Source: Kitasatospora viridis (lineage in GTDB: Bacteria; Actinomycetota; Actinomycetes; Streptomycetales; Streptomycetaceae). From it: a stretch of 64,000 bases of DNA. The stretch is taken from assembly GCF_007829815.1 (NCBI RefSeq), contig NZ_VIWT01000006.1, positions 1 through 64,000 on the forward strand. The letters are read 5' to 3'. Of the stretch, positions 8,482 through 16,308 are shown piece after piece (the stretch's first letter is position 1; each line of letters starts with the position of its first letter). The notes under the pieces were generated by a model. It did not search any database, had not been told where the DNA came from, and saw only the letters and a program-made list of their open reading frames with translations. A program made the position numbers and the translations under genes.

Positions 8482-10197
8482 TCACAGGTGGGTGAAGGAG
8501 GCGATGACGAGACTCGCGGTCCCCACCACCATGACGGCGCGGGCGCTGCGAACTTCACGGGGCGTTCGCTTCTCCCGCGACGTCCGGCGGGCTTCCTCGA
8601 CGGGGAAGGGGCGCAGCGGCCGGGTCACAGCCTCCAGGTCCAGCCCCATCGCCTCAAGGCGGCGGTGGAGTTCTGTGCTGTCCGCGGCGTCCGGCTCCCT
8701 CGACAGCGCGTCGTGCACCAGCGCGCCGAGCTCGTCCTGCCCCAGCGCAGGGCAGTCCGCCGTCACCGCGGCGCCCCAGTCGACGCGCCAGGACGCCAGT
8801 CCGCCCACGACGAGCCACCGCTGGACCAGCGCGGCAGCGGCTTCGGCCAGCCGGCGTTCACCCTCCCTCGCGCTCGACCGACGGCCGGAGAGTCGGCCGT
8901 ACTCCTGCACCAGCTGGTGGGAGCGGGTTGCGACGCACACGAGGACGGAGTGCAGTGTCAGCCCGTTCCACTGCTGCTCACTGGGCGTCAGGCGGGCGGC
9001 CGCGCGCAGCAGTCGGTCCGCCTCGCCGACGGACGTGAACTCCCCGACCGACGAGAGCCATTGCGGCCAGGGCGTGATCCGGCTGTGGTCGGAGCCGGGG
9101 AGTGCATCGGTTCGCGCCCACGGCGTGCGGGCGATCAGCGCCGCCAACTCCGCAGCGCCGTCGAGCGGCTTCGGCGCGGGTGCGGCGCCGCTCGGCGCGC
9201 CGGACCGCCGGCCGCGGAGCAGACGCTCCTCCCGTTCGCGCGGACTCGGGTGCGGATTCAACCCGCCACTGCCCAGGAAGGGCAGCGGACCCGCCCGAAA
9301 GGCGTGCAGGCGCTCACGGTAGTGGGGCTGGGCCACGATGTGTGCGAAGGCCGCGAACGGATCGTCCGGGACAACTCCCGCAGCCAGGTTGGGTCGCAGG
9401 AGCCGCACGGTGAAGTCGTGCCACGAACGGTTCGCGGCATGGTACCCACGCAGTGCTCGCACCATCACCTCCGTGCCGACGACCTCCGCAGCCATGTCGT
9501 CGGCCGCGAACTCGTGCTCGCGGCGGGCCGGCAGCACCGTGTCGCGGTAGATCGCGGCGAAGACCAGCAGGGGAGCGAGGGCGATCCACTGGTACATGCG
9601 CAGCAAGCCCTTGGTCCTCAGGTCTGCCCGGGCCTCGCGCACGGTGGTGTCCAGGGCGTGCGAGACCCGAACGGTCAGCGCACTGAACCGGGTGTGCCGA
9701 GCGGCATCATGGGCGAGCTCATGGGCCACCACCGCGCGAAACTCGTCGGCGTCGAGCGTGATCATCAACGGCGCGCCGATGTACAGGACCCGCCTGCCGC
9801 CCAAGAGCCCCAGCAGGGCCGTCCGTTCGACGATCGCCGCGCTCACGTCGACGAGCAGGCGGATCTCGGAGGGCGGCCTGGCGCCGATCCGTTCCACCAG
9901 TTCGTCGACCATGTGCCACAGCGCGGCAGCCTGCGCCCTGTCGACCGGTAGTGAACCCTCGCGCACCGGCGCCAGCGGCAGGACGGAACGCACCACCTTG
10001 CCCACGAGCAGCACGGCCACGCCCAGGGAGGCCGGCATGGCGTAGAACACGACCCAGTACGCCAAGCCCGAGTTGACGAGCACTCCGATGAACCGCAGGC
10101 ACAGGAGGTCGAACCACAGGAGCGCGCCGACGGTCAGCAAGCTGACGACGTACCAGGCGGACAGCACGATCAGGCCGGCCAGAGCCCGGGTTCTCAT
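8482..10197 (-). CDS. M48-family membrane metalloprotease
   Basis: A 571-residue protein with N-terminal membrane segments (about residues 8-30 and 37-72), a gluzincin domain with HELAH at about 159-163 and the third zinc ligand in REHEFAADDM (about 230), and a C-terminal hydrophobic tail (VMVVGTASLVIASF). This is the HtpX/Ste24-like M48 plan, with the active site presumably on the cytosolic side, and it would act in membrane protein quality control or peptide processing. Between the protease domain and the tail lies a long charged region of unknown role. The start is 2 bases downstream of the stop of the gene at 10200-10631, so the two are co-transcribed. Confidence 0.9.
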   Translation of the reverse strand: MRTRALAGLIVLSAWYVVSLLTVGALLWFDLLCLRFIGVLVNSGLAYWVVFYAMPASLGVAVLLVGKVVRSVLPLAPVREGSLPVDRAQAAALWHMVDELVERIGARPPSEIRLLVDVSAAIVERTALLGLLGGRRVLYIGAPLMITLDADEFRAVVAHELAHDAARHTRFSALTVRVSHALDTTVREARADLRTKGLLRMYQWIALAPLLVFAAIYRDTVLPARREHEFAADDMAAEVVGTEVMVRALRGYHAANRSWHDFTVRLLRPNLAAGVVPDDPFAAFAHIVAQPHYRERLHAFRAGPLPFLGSGGLNPHPSPREREERLLRGRRSGAPSGAAPAPKPLDGAAELAALIARTPWARTDALPGSDHSRITPWPQWLSSVGEFTSVGEADRLLRAAARLTPSEQQWNGLTLHSVLVCVATRSHQLVQEYGRLSGRRSSAREGERRLAEAAAALVQRWLVVGGLASWRVDWGAAVTADCPALGQDELGALVHDALSREPDAADSTELHRRLEAMGLDLEAVTRPLRPFPVEEARRTSREKRTPREVRSARAVMVVGTASLVIASFTHL

Positions 10198-10199
10198 CG

Positions 10200-10631
10200 T
10201 CAGTCCGCTTCTTCACCGCCCTCGCCCTGCCTGAGCGCTTCCACGACCGCGTCCGCGTACACCGTGGCCGTGTCCGCGCTCGCACCGCCGCTCCGGACCG
10301 TCGAGACGACCCGGGAGCGGACCTCAAGCAACTGGGCTGCCGTCAGGGGCGTCGGCTGCTCCGGGCGCCTGCGAAGTCGCTTCCAGGTCGCGCGCAGGCC
10401 GTTCTCGACCACGACGCCCATCGCCGTCTGCGCCACCAGCAGGGCGAGTTGGGTCGCCTCGGGAGTGATGCTGTCGAACCCGAAACCGTTGACGCCTTCC
10501 CGGTCGGGCACCTCTCCGGAGACCCGCGCTTCCCACGCGGCCGCGTTGGCCTCGAAGCCGGCGAGCTCGTTGGGAGCCAGCCGATCGGATGGCAGCTTCT
10601 CCAGAACGGCTCGCGCGAGGTGCTTCGGCAT
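10200..10631 (-). CDS. Small protein of unknown function, partner of the M48 protease
   Basis: I do not recognise this family. ATG at 10631 is chosen because GGAG lies 7 bases upstream, giving 143 residues beginning MPKHLARAVLEKLPSD. The frame stays open to a GTG at 10781, but the extra 50 codons run through a tandem DNA repeat and look non-coding. The middle (ATQLALLVAQTAMGVVVENG) is weakly hydrophobic, followed by a basic stretch (WKRLRRRP). It is tightly linked to the M48 gene (2-base gap), so a role in regulating or delivering substrate to that protease is plausible but not shown. Confidence 0.6.
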   Translation of the reverse strand: MPKHLARAVLEKLPSDRLAPNELAGFEANAAAWEARVSGEVPDREGVNGFGFDSITPEATQLALLVAQTAMGVVVENGLRATWKRLRRRPEQPTPLTAAQLLEVRSRVVSTVRSGGASADTATVYADAVVEALRQGEGGEEAD

Positions 10632-10643
10632 CCGATCACTCCG

Positions 10644-10682
10644 GTATCTGTGGCGCAACTGCAGTATCCGTGGTGCAACTGC
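10644..10682. repeat. Two tandem copies of a 20-bp repeat upstream of the 10631 start
   Basis: GTATCTGTGGCGCAACTGC (10644-10662) and GTATCCGTGGTGCAACTGC (10664-10682) differ at 2 of 19 positions. The period of 20 bp puts both copies on the same face of the helix. They lie just upstream of the RBS of the minus-strand gene, an operator-like position. Confidence 0.7.
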
Positions 10683-10880
10683 GTTCCACGGTAGGGCAAC
10701 CAAGGAGGTCTGGAGGTGGAACCGCCAATCTCCGCCGGCCAGATCCTCCGCTGCCGAGAGTGCTTGCGTGACCGTGGACACACAACGCGACCTGGCCGAG
10801 ACTTAGCCTGAGCCGTGCACCGGTCCATGGCCGCGCGCCACGAGCCGAACCGCTGTCGGAGCGTGTCCTCACGGGGGTGA

Positions 10881-11561
10881 GTGGTGGTCTTCTCGACGGG
10901 CGAGCCGCGGTTGTCCGCAGCGGAGGTCGGCCGGATCCGCGCCGGCGGGCGCCGGGCGAGCCTGGACCACGGCAACGTGCTGACGCTTGAGGGGACTTCG
11001 GCGGACAAGGTGTTCCTGGTGACGCACGGCGTGGTCAAAGTCTCCTCGGTGTCCGCCGCCGGCGGGTTCAAGCACCTGGCCATCCGCGGACCGGGCCAGC
11101 TGGTGGGCGAGTTCGCCTGCATCGTCGGCGGAACGCGGTCCGGGACGGCCGTCGCGGTCACCGACGTATCGGCGTGGGAGATTCCGGCCGATCGGTTCCT
11201 GCACACGCTCCGCTCCGACCCGGCGCTCTGCTTCGCCGTCCTGCGGATCATCGTCGGACGGGTGCGCGAGTCCGACGGCCGGATCGGCGAACTCGGCGAG
11301 TTCTCCGCGTCCGACCGGGTCGTCCGGCTGCTGGCCCGGCTGGGAGCGAGCTGCGCCGAACACGACGGACCGGCGGCACCGGTCACCGTGCCGGTCGACC
11401 AGAGCGAGTTGGCCGGCTGCGCCGGCGTGGCACGCGAGACGGTGAGCCGAACCCTCACCGCCCTCGCCCGCCACGGCATGGCGCACGGCCGGCGCGGCCG
11501 GGTGGTGATCGACGACCTACCGGCGCTGATCCGGCGCGCCCAGGAAACCGAGGGCCGGTGA
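10881..11561 (+). CDS. Crp/Fnr-family transcriptional regulator
   Basis: A 226-residue protein: a cNMP-binding beta-roll (LEGTSADKVFLVTHGVVKVSS ... GPGQLVGEFACIVGG), a dimerisation helix, and a C-terminal winged helix with recognition segment DQSELAGCAGVARETVSRTLTALARHGMA. No Fnr-type N-terminal Cys cluster is present, so it is more likely a ligand sensor than an Fe-S sensor. The beta-roll lacks an evident canonical cAMP-binding RxS signature, so the effector is unknown. It reads away from the M48 operon and toward the IS region; before the insertions its downstream neighbour was probably the cyclase-like gene at 15478. Confidence 0.92.
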   Translation: MVVFSTGEPRLSAAEVGRIRAGGRRASLDHGNVLTLEGTSADKVFLVTHGVVKVSSVSAAGGFKHLAIRGPGQLVGEFACIVGGTRSGTAVAVTDVSAWEIPADRFLHTLRSDPALCFAVLRIIVGRVRESDGRIGELGEFSASDRVVRLLARLGASCAEHDGPAAPVTVPVDQSELAGCAGVARETVSRTLTALARHGMAHGRRGRVVIDDLPALIRRAQETEGR

Positions 11562-11606
11562 GCCGACCGCCGACCCACGAAGTCCCAGCGGCCCCAGTGG
11601 TTCTAG

Positions 11607-12606
11607 GTTCTGTCCGGGCGATCATGTGCGGAGCCAGATGACGAGGGCTGCTGCGGTGATGGTGCCGAGGTAGACGTATCCGCGTTTGTCGTATCGGGTG
11701 GCGACGGCTCTGGCGTGCTTGAGCCTGTTGATGGCCCGTTCGATGGTGTTCCGCTTCTTGTACCGTTCCTCGTCGAAGCCCGGCGGCCGCCCGCCGCGTG
11801 AACTCTTGCGCAGGCGGGCGGCCTGACTGTCGGTCTTCTCCGGGATGGTATGCCGGATGCCGCGCCTGCGCAGGTAGTCGCGGCACGGCCCGTTGCTGTA
11901 GGCCTTGTCGGCGGCCAGGCTGTCGGGCGTCTTGCGGGGCCGGCCCAAGCCGGTCCGTGGGACGCGGATCTTCTCCAGCACGGGCTCGAACTGCGTGCAG
12001 TCCGCCCGCTGCCCCGCGGTGACGATCAGGGACAGCGGGCGGCAGCGGCCGTCCGCGCTCAGGTGGACCTTGGTGGTGAACCCGCCCCGCGAGCAGCCCA
12101 GGCCTTCATCTCCAGCACCACCTCCGCCAGGCGGGCGACGAGGCTCTGCTGCGGCGTTTCGTCCTGGTGTTCTCCTGATCCAGCCCCCTTTGGCCCGAGG
12201 GCTGGTGGCGGGTCGGTGCGGGCGCCGGCCGCGTGCTGGTGGGCCCGGACGACGGTGGAGTCGACTGAGATGTCCCAGTCGATGTCGTCAGTGGCGTCCG
12301 CTTCCGCCTGGACCCGCTGGAGCAGGCGCTCCCATGTCCCGTCGGCCGACCACAGTTGATGGCGTTCGTAGACCGTCTTCCAGGGACCGAAGCGCTCGGG
12401 CAGGTCACGCCAGTGCACACCGGTCCGCACCCGGTGCAGAATCCCGTCGATCACCTGCCGATGGTCCCGCCACCGACCACAACGCCTGTTGCTGACCGGC
12501 AGGAATGGCCGCAGCCGTTCCCACTCGGCATCCGTGAGATCTCCCCGCCCCATGCCCGGACCAACGAGCAAGGCTGGCGATAGTCACATGATCGACCGGA
12601 CAATTC
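11607..12606 (-). mobile_element. IS5-family insertion sequence, copy 1 (about 1.0 kb)
   Basis: The terminal inverted repeats read inward as GTTCTGTCCGGGCGATCATG (left) and GAATTGTCCGGTCGATCATG (right), with four mismatches over about 20 positions. CTAG is duplicated at both ends (11603-11606, 12607-12610). It holds one two-frame transposase. The right end interrupts a serine recombinase remnant. Confidence 0.85.
11622..12553 (-). CDS. IS5-family DDE transposase, two overlapping frames
   Basis: Frame one (12553 to 12059) begins MGRGDLTDAEWERLRPFLPV and carries the first catalytic Asp in IDWDISVDSTVVRAHQHAAG. Frame two (stop at 11622) has the second half: GLGCSRGGFTTKVHLSADG, SLIVTAGQRADCTQF, SLAADKAYSN and KKRNTIERAINRLKHARAVATRYDKRGYVYLGT, with the later catalytic residues. 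A -1 shift at about 12075-12100 joins them. The sister copy at 14.5-15.4 kb breaks its first frame at the identical point (both end GSPPRST), which argues for a programmed shift rather than decay. This copy therefore may still be functional. Confidence 0.8.
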
Positions 12607-12610
12607 CTAG

Positions 12611-13049
12611 CCGAGGGTGCGGGGGAGTCAGCATCAACGGTCCAGAAACCGACAAGCTGCTCGTGCTTGCCAAGCATGAGGAAGAGAACGAGCGTCGTAA
12701 GGCGGTCGCCGACCCGGGGCTCTGGCCGTACGAAGAGGACCCGGCCCGGAGCCAGGAAGACATCGCCGATGCCAAGAAGGCCCGCAAGGCGCGGCAGATC
12801 AGCACCGAGCGCTATTACAGTGATCGTGCTGAGTACGAGGCCGAAGAGTGCAAGCTACTTAAAGACTGCAGTGATTGGCAGCGCAGGAGGCAGACCGGTG
12901 GAGGCGAGCCAGTTGACGTCGCCACGGAATGGGACTGCCCCGGCATCACGTTGGCGGAGCAGCGTGCCTACATAGAGCAAGCGCTCTCAGCAATCCTCGT
13001 TCTATCTGGCGGAACCTGTATGCGGACAACGTCCGCCTACGTCAGATAG
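12611..13049 (+). pseudogene. Serine recombinase, C-terminal remnant
   Basis: The frame starts at the IS right edge with RGCGGVSINGPETDKLL, then a charged helical segment with ADAKKARKARQISTERYYS, EYEAEECKLLKDC and ITLAEQRAYIEQALSAILVL. This is the zinc-ribbon/coiled-coil end of large serine integrases. The catalytic N-terminal domain is absent and IS copy 1 sits exactly where it should begin. The final residues do not resemble a normal integrase C-terminus. It suggests the cargo derives from an integrated phage or mobile element. Confidence 0.65.
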
Positions 13050-13123
13050 CCACCAGAGCGAACGTTGCCCAGGGTGTCACTGAAGGACCTCAAGCGACTT
13101 TTATTGTCGCCTGTCGCGGCTGC

Positions 13124-13594
13124 TCAGCCCGTTGGGCGATCCGCCCTAACCTCATCACCGAGGCTCGAAATATTTTCCGACACAACTCCATTATCCAAAT
13201 CTCCGGCCGTAACGATCTGACCATTGCCGACGAAGATTCCGACTCCTCGAGGACCGTCGTTAGACCAGTCAAAGAACACCAGGTCGCCTGGCTGAAGACC
13301 AGACAGGGCGACCCCCGGAAATGCTGACCACTGCTCAACTACGGTGCGCGGGATAGAGTAGCCCGCCTGCGCCCATGCCCACTGGGTCAAGCCCGAAGAG
13401 TCGTAACCCGGCTCACAGGAAGTGCCTCCGTAGTTGTAACCGCAGCCGACTTGCGTGGTGGCGGCATAGGCGGCATTATCCCCAGCCGCGGTGTCCGCAA
13501 AGGCATGCCCAGCGAAAGAGGCGAACGCAGCCCCCGTAGCCAGAGTTGCAATCAAGCGAACGCTCTTACTTCGTAAGAGCCTGATATGCGTCAT
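13124..13594 (-). CDS. Secreted NlpC/P60-fold protein lacking catalytic residues
   Basis: ATG 13594 has an excellent RBS (AGGAGGT, 13601-13607 on the other strand), giving about 156 residues. A Sec signal peptide (RLIATLATGAAFASFAGHAFA) is followed by an NlpC/P60 domain: CGYNYGGTSCEPGYDSSGLT, QWAWAQAGYSIPRTVVEQW, LQPGDLVFFDW and GVGIFVGNGQIV. Active family members have D-C-S-G-L and HVGI; here they read D-S-S-G-L and G-V-G-I, so the nucleophilic Cys (near residue 65) and the His are both missing. It would bind rather than cut cell-wall peptides, if it works at all. Codon use is less G+C-biased than in neighbouring genes, in line with acquisition. Confidence 0.8.
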   Translation of the reverse strand: MTHIRLLRSKSVRLIATLATGAAFASFAGHAFADTAAGDNAAYAATTQVGCGYNYGGTSCEPGYDSSGLTQWAWAQAGYSIPRTVVEQWSAFPGVALSGLQPGDLVFFDWSNDGPRGVGIFVGNGQIVTAGDLDNGVVSENISSLGDEVRADRPTG

Positions 13595-14011
13595 GCTTGG
13601 ACCTCCTGTGAAGTTTTGGGGGCCAAAGCGGCCCTGGTCGCCGTGCATTGCCTCTCGGATGGATTCGAACCATGAGCTGCCTTCTAGCACAGGTCACGAC
13701 CCACTCGAATGCAATGCGTCGTGGCAGTGATAAAAATCACAGGCCTCCAGCGTTTAAGAACGGGATGTCTGGTTCCTGAAGGGATCCCGTTGTCCAATTC
13801 TAGGCTTCCTGGCGCGTCGCTACCATGCTGATTAGGTTTGATGGTGAATGCACTTTGTGTATAGCTATTCAAAGCCGCCAGCCTTAAATTTGTGAATGCC
13901 CTCTCGCGTCTGGTCGTCGCTTCGAGAGTTCATGCAGCTTCTCGCGCAGGGCAATCTGCGCCCATGAGTAGTCGAGAAGCTTTATTTCTGATGCGGAAAA
14001 GGGTTTTTGGA
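13595..14011. other. Gene-free stretch between the NlpC/P60-fold and DUF397 genes
   Basis: About 420 bases of lower G+C with no convincing coding frame. It holds the leader of the minus-strand NlpC/P60-fold gene. On the minus strand, near 13660-13675, GGTTCGAATCCATCCGAG resembles the T-arm and 3' end of a tRNA, but no complete cloverleaf can be built around it. Confidence 0.4.
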
Positions 14012-14215
14012 ATGCCTAATCCGGAAGGGCTGGGCTGGTTCAAGTCCGGCTATGGCAATGCTAACTCTGAGTGTATCGAGGTAGATTGCAGTGCGGGGCC
14101 AATCATCCCGGTTTGCGACGGTAAGAATCCCCACGGGTCAGTACTGTAATTCTCCGAGGATTCGTTGGGCATGTTTATCGGAGAAATTAATAGTGGCCAT
14201 GCGCGAAACTTCTGA
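14012..14215 (+). pseudogene. DUF397-domain protein broken by a stop codon
   Basis: From ATG 14012 the frame reads MPNPEGLGWFKSGYGNANSE, then CIEVD and VCDGKNPHGSVL, followed by TAA (14147-14149). This is the DUF397 pattern (W-KSSYS-N-CVEVA ... DSK-P-GPVL). The sequence after the stop, FSEDSLGMFIGEINSG, matches the usual C-terminal tail, so the TAA has replaced one sense codon. DUF397 proteins normally pair with an XRE regulator and act in developmental or antitoxin-like modules; no partner is present here. Confidence 0.65.
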
Positions 14216-14445
14216 CTGAGATCGCGATATTGCCGCGCCCGATTAGCTATCGGGCTGGGCTTTCTATTGTTCCGCGCGCGAGGGCAGATGATTCGTCCGC
14301 CTAGGTTGGCAGAGGTCACTACGTCGAGGGGCAGGGGCCGCCATTCCATTTAGAGTACGGCCAGGGCCAGCCCGTCAAGGGAGCCTTCGGCGTCGCTACG
14401 CGATCGGCAAACCCACCCTTGACTGCCTGACCCAGGCCTTAGGAC

Positions 14446-15420
14446 GTGTCCTGGCGATCATGTGCGGAGTCATATGACCAGCGCGGCTAGGGTGACGGTG
14501 CCAAGGTAGACGTAGCCGCGCTTCTCGAACCTGGTCGCTACCGCCCGGAAAGCCTTGAGCTTGTTGATCGCCCGCTCGACGGTGTTGCGTTTCTTGTAGC
14601 GGTTCTTGTCGAATCCGGGCGGTCGGCCACCGGCCCGGCGCGCCGGACTCGACTGGCGGCCTGGTCGCGCTTCTCGGGGATGACGTGCCGGATTCCACGT
14701 CTGCGCAGGTAGCGGCGGGTTCGGCGGTTGCTGTAGCCCTTGTCGGCGCTGACGCTGTCCGGCTTGGTGCGCGGCCTGCCGCAGGTCAGCCTCGGTACCC
14801 GGATCCCGTCCATGACACGCTCGAACTGGGTGCAGTCGGCGCACTGCCCGGGCGTGATGACCAGCGAGAGCACCCGGCAGCGGCCGTCCGCGCTCAGGTG
14901 GATCTTGGTGGTGAACCCGCCGCGCGAGCGGCCGAGCGCCTCACCTCCCGCACCACCTCCGCCAGCCGGTCGATCAGTTCCGCCCGAATCCGAGCGGCTT
15001 TGACCATCTGCGCGGAGCCCCCTTTGAGGGCGGGTGGCGGAGCGTGCCGGGCACCGGCGGCGTGGTGGTGCGCGCGCACGGACGTCGAGTCGACCGAGAC
15101 ATCCCAGTCGATCTCGCCGGCCGCGTCCGCCTCGGCCTGGATCCGCCGCAGGAGCCTCTCCCACGTCCCATCCGCCGACCAGCGACGATGCCGCTCTTGC
15201 ACCGTCTTCCACGGTCCGTACCGCTCCGGCAGATCACGCCACTGCACGCCCGTGCGTATTCGGTACAGCACCCCGTTCACGACCTGGCGATGGTCCCGCC
15301 ACCTGCCACAACGCCCGTTGCTCACCGGCAGCAACGGCTCCAGACGCTCCCACTGGGCATCCGTCAGATCAGTCCTACTCCCCATAGTCGTATCAACGAC
15401 TCAACTGATCGCCAGGACAC
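14446..15420 (-). mobile_element. IS5-family insertion sequence, copy 2
   Basis: Terminal repeats GTGTCCTGGCGATCA (14446-14460) and TGATCGCCAGGACAC (15406-15420) are perfect inverses; weaker similarity extends outward to TTAGG and CCTAG. It is related to copy 1 in layout and sequence, but its inverted repeats differ, so this is a sister element rather than a recent duplicate. Confidence 0.85.
14470..15385 (-). pseudogene. IS5-family transposase with a second, disabling frameshift
   Basis: The first frame (15385 to 14894) starts MGSRTDLTDAQWERLEPLLP and includes IDWDVSVDSTSVRAHHHAAG. A -1 shift as in copy 1 leads to ALGRSRGGFTTKIHLSADG and VSADKGYSNRRTRRYLRRRG. Near 14636-14650 the frame changes again, and the normal ending (GGRPPGFDKNRYKKRNTVER, AVATRFEKRGYVYLGT) is only found in another frame down to 14470. 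The second shift is not shared with copy 1, so this transposase is probably dead. Confidence 0.75.
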
Positions 15421-15477
15421 TGCCTAGTGGCCTCAGCGGTCCTAGTGGTCCCAGCCGTTCGACACCAAGGAGACACC

Positions 15478-16308
15478 GTGTCAGATCGGGACAGTCACCC
15501 GGCCCATCACCCGATCCTCGTGGTCGACATCGAGAACTCCAGCGGCCGCCCGGCGGACGTCCGCCTGCGCCTGCAACGCGACACCGCCGACCTCGTCGGC
15601 TTCGTGCTCGCCGAGGCCGGCACGGACCCCCGCAGCTGCACCATCGACGAGCGCGGCGACGGTGCCCTGGTGGTCCTGCCGTCGGGCAGCGCGAAGACCG
15701 CGCTCACCGATGCCTGCCTGCACCAACTCCCGGGCCGGCTCGGCCGACTGGCCCGGCAGCACACCGAACTCGCCCGGCTGCGGCTGCGGATCGCGCTGCA
15801 CGCGGGCGAGCTGGTCCGGACGGCGCAGGGCTCCTGGCTCGGTGACGCGGTGGACCAGACCTTCCGGCTGGCCGACTCGCCGCTGGTCAAGGAGGCCCTG
15901 GCCGCCGCTCCGGAGGCGCTCATGGCCCTGGTCGTGTCGGAGAGTTGGTTCGACGGCGTGGTGCGGCCAGGGCTCTGCGCCGCACGCGAGCAGGACTTCC
16001 GACCGCTCTCCTTCACCAGCCACGGCCGCCGGTTCGACGCCCGGCTGGCGCTGCCGGGAGCGGCTCCGACGGTGCAGCCGCCCGCCGGGAACGGCACCTT
16101 GCGCGCCCAGCCGGACGTGAAGGCCGAGCCGGCCCCGGCCCCGGAGGCCGAGCCGACCCCGGCGCCCGCCCCGGCGGCCGTTGCAGCTCCGGCGCACGGT
16201 GCCCCGGACGCGAGCGGCTCGGTGACCATGCGCGCCGAAGTGTCGGGCGGCGGCAGCGTGTTCCAGGCCGCCGGCGACCAGACCATCAACCTCGGCGGGG
16301 AGAAGTGA
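15478..16308 (+). CDS. Nucleotide-cyclase-like protein with C-terminal Gly-rich signalling motif
   Basis: GTG 15478 has AAGGAG 7 bases upstream, giving 276 residues. Residues 10-190 resemble an actinobacterial cyclase-homology domain: HPILVVDIENSSGRPADVR, IDERGDGALVVLPSG, LRLRIALHAGELVRTAQGSW and LGDAVDQTFRLADSPLV. Whether both metal-binding Asp residues are present is unclear. A Pro/Ala-rich linker (about 205-245) leads to VSGGGSVFQAAGDQTIN (about 255-271). Almost the same motif opens the next protein, whose GTG overlaps this stop (GTGA). In bacterial NLR pairs such short motifs join an effector to its STAND partner by amyloid-like templating, so this protein is plausibly the effector. Family assignment is moderate. 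Confidence 0.65.
   Translation: MSDRDSHPAHHPILVVDIENSSGRPADVRLRLQRDTADLVGFVLAEAGTDPRSCTIDERGDGALVVLPSGSAKTALTDACLHQLPGRLGRLARQHTELARLRLRIALHAGELVRTAQGSWLGDAVDQTFRLADSPLVKEALAAAPEALMALVVSESWFDGVVRPGLCAAREQDFRPLSFTSHGRRFDARLALPGAAPTVQPPAGNGTLRAQPDVKAEPAPAPEAEPTPAPAPAAVAAPAHGAPDASGSVTMRAEVSGGGSVFQAAGDQTINLGGEK

Larger units (their letters stand above)
11603..15427. mobile_element. Composite transposon-like unit bounded by two related IS5 elements
   Basis: Two IS5-family copies in the same orientation bracket 1.8 kb of visibly less G+C-rich DNA holding a recombinase remnant, an NlpC/P60-fold gene and a DUF397 remnant. CTAG is present at both outer edges (11603-11606 and 15424-15427). The outer flanks are also alike: CAGCGGCCCCAGTGG (11586-11600) and CAGCGGTCCTAGTGG (15434-15448). 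The simplest reading is insertion of the whole unit at one CTAG between the Crp gene and the cyclase-like gene; stepwise insertion of two ISs into older foreign DNA is the alternative. Confidence 0.5.

Noticed and set aside
8474..8490. Hairpin CACCTG-CGTCA-CAGGTG between the converging PGA hydrolase and M48 genes
   Set aside because: Only a 6-bp stem, overlapping the end of the M48 gene; too weak to call a terminator.
10632..10781. N-terminal extension of the small M48-linked gene to GTG 10781
   Set aside because: The 50 added codons cross a tandem DNA repeat, and ATG 10631 has a well-spaced GGAG.
13684..13872. 62-codon minus-strand ORF upstream of the NlpC/P60-fold gene
   Set aside because: No RBS and no family resemblance; it lies in a low-G+C leader region.
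11603..15427. CRISPR array or other short regularly spaced repeats in the mobile region
   Set aside because: Only IS terminal repeats and isolated direct repeats were seen; there is no repeat-spacer periodicity here or elsewhere in the window.
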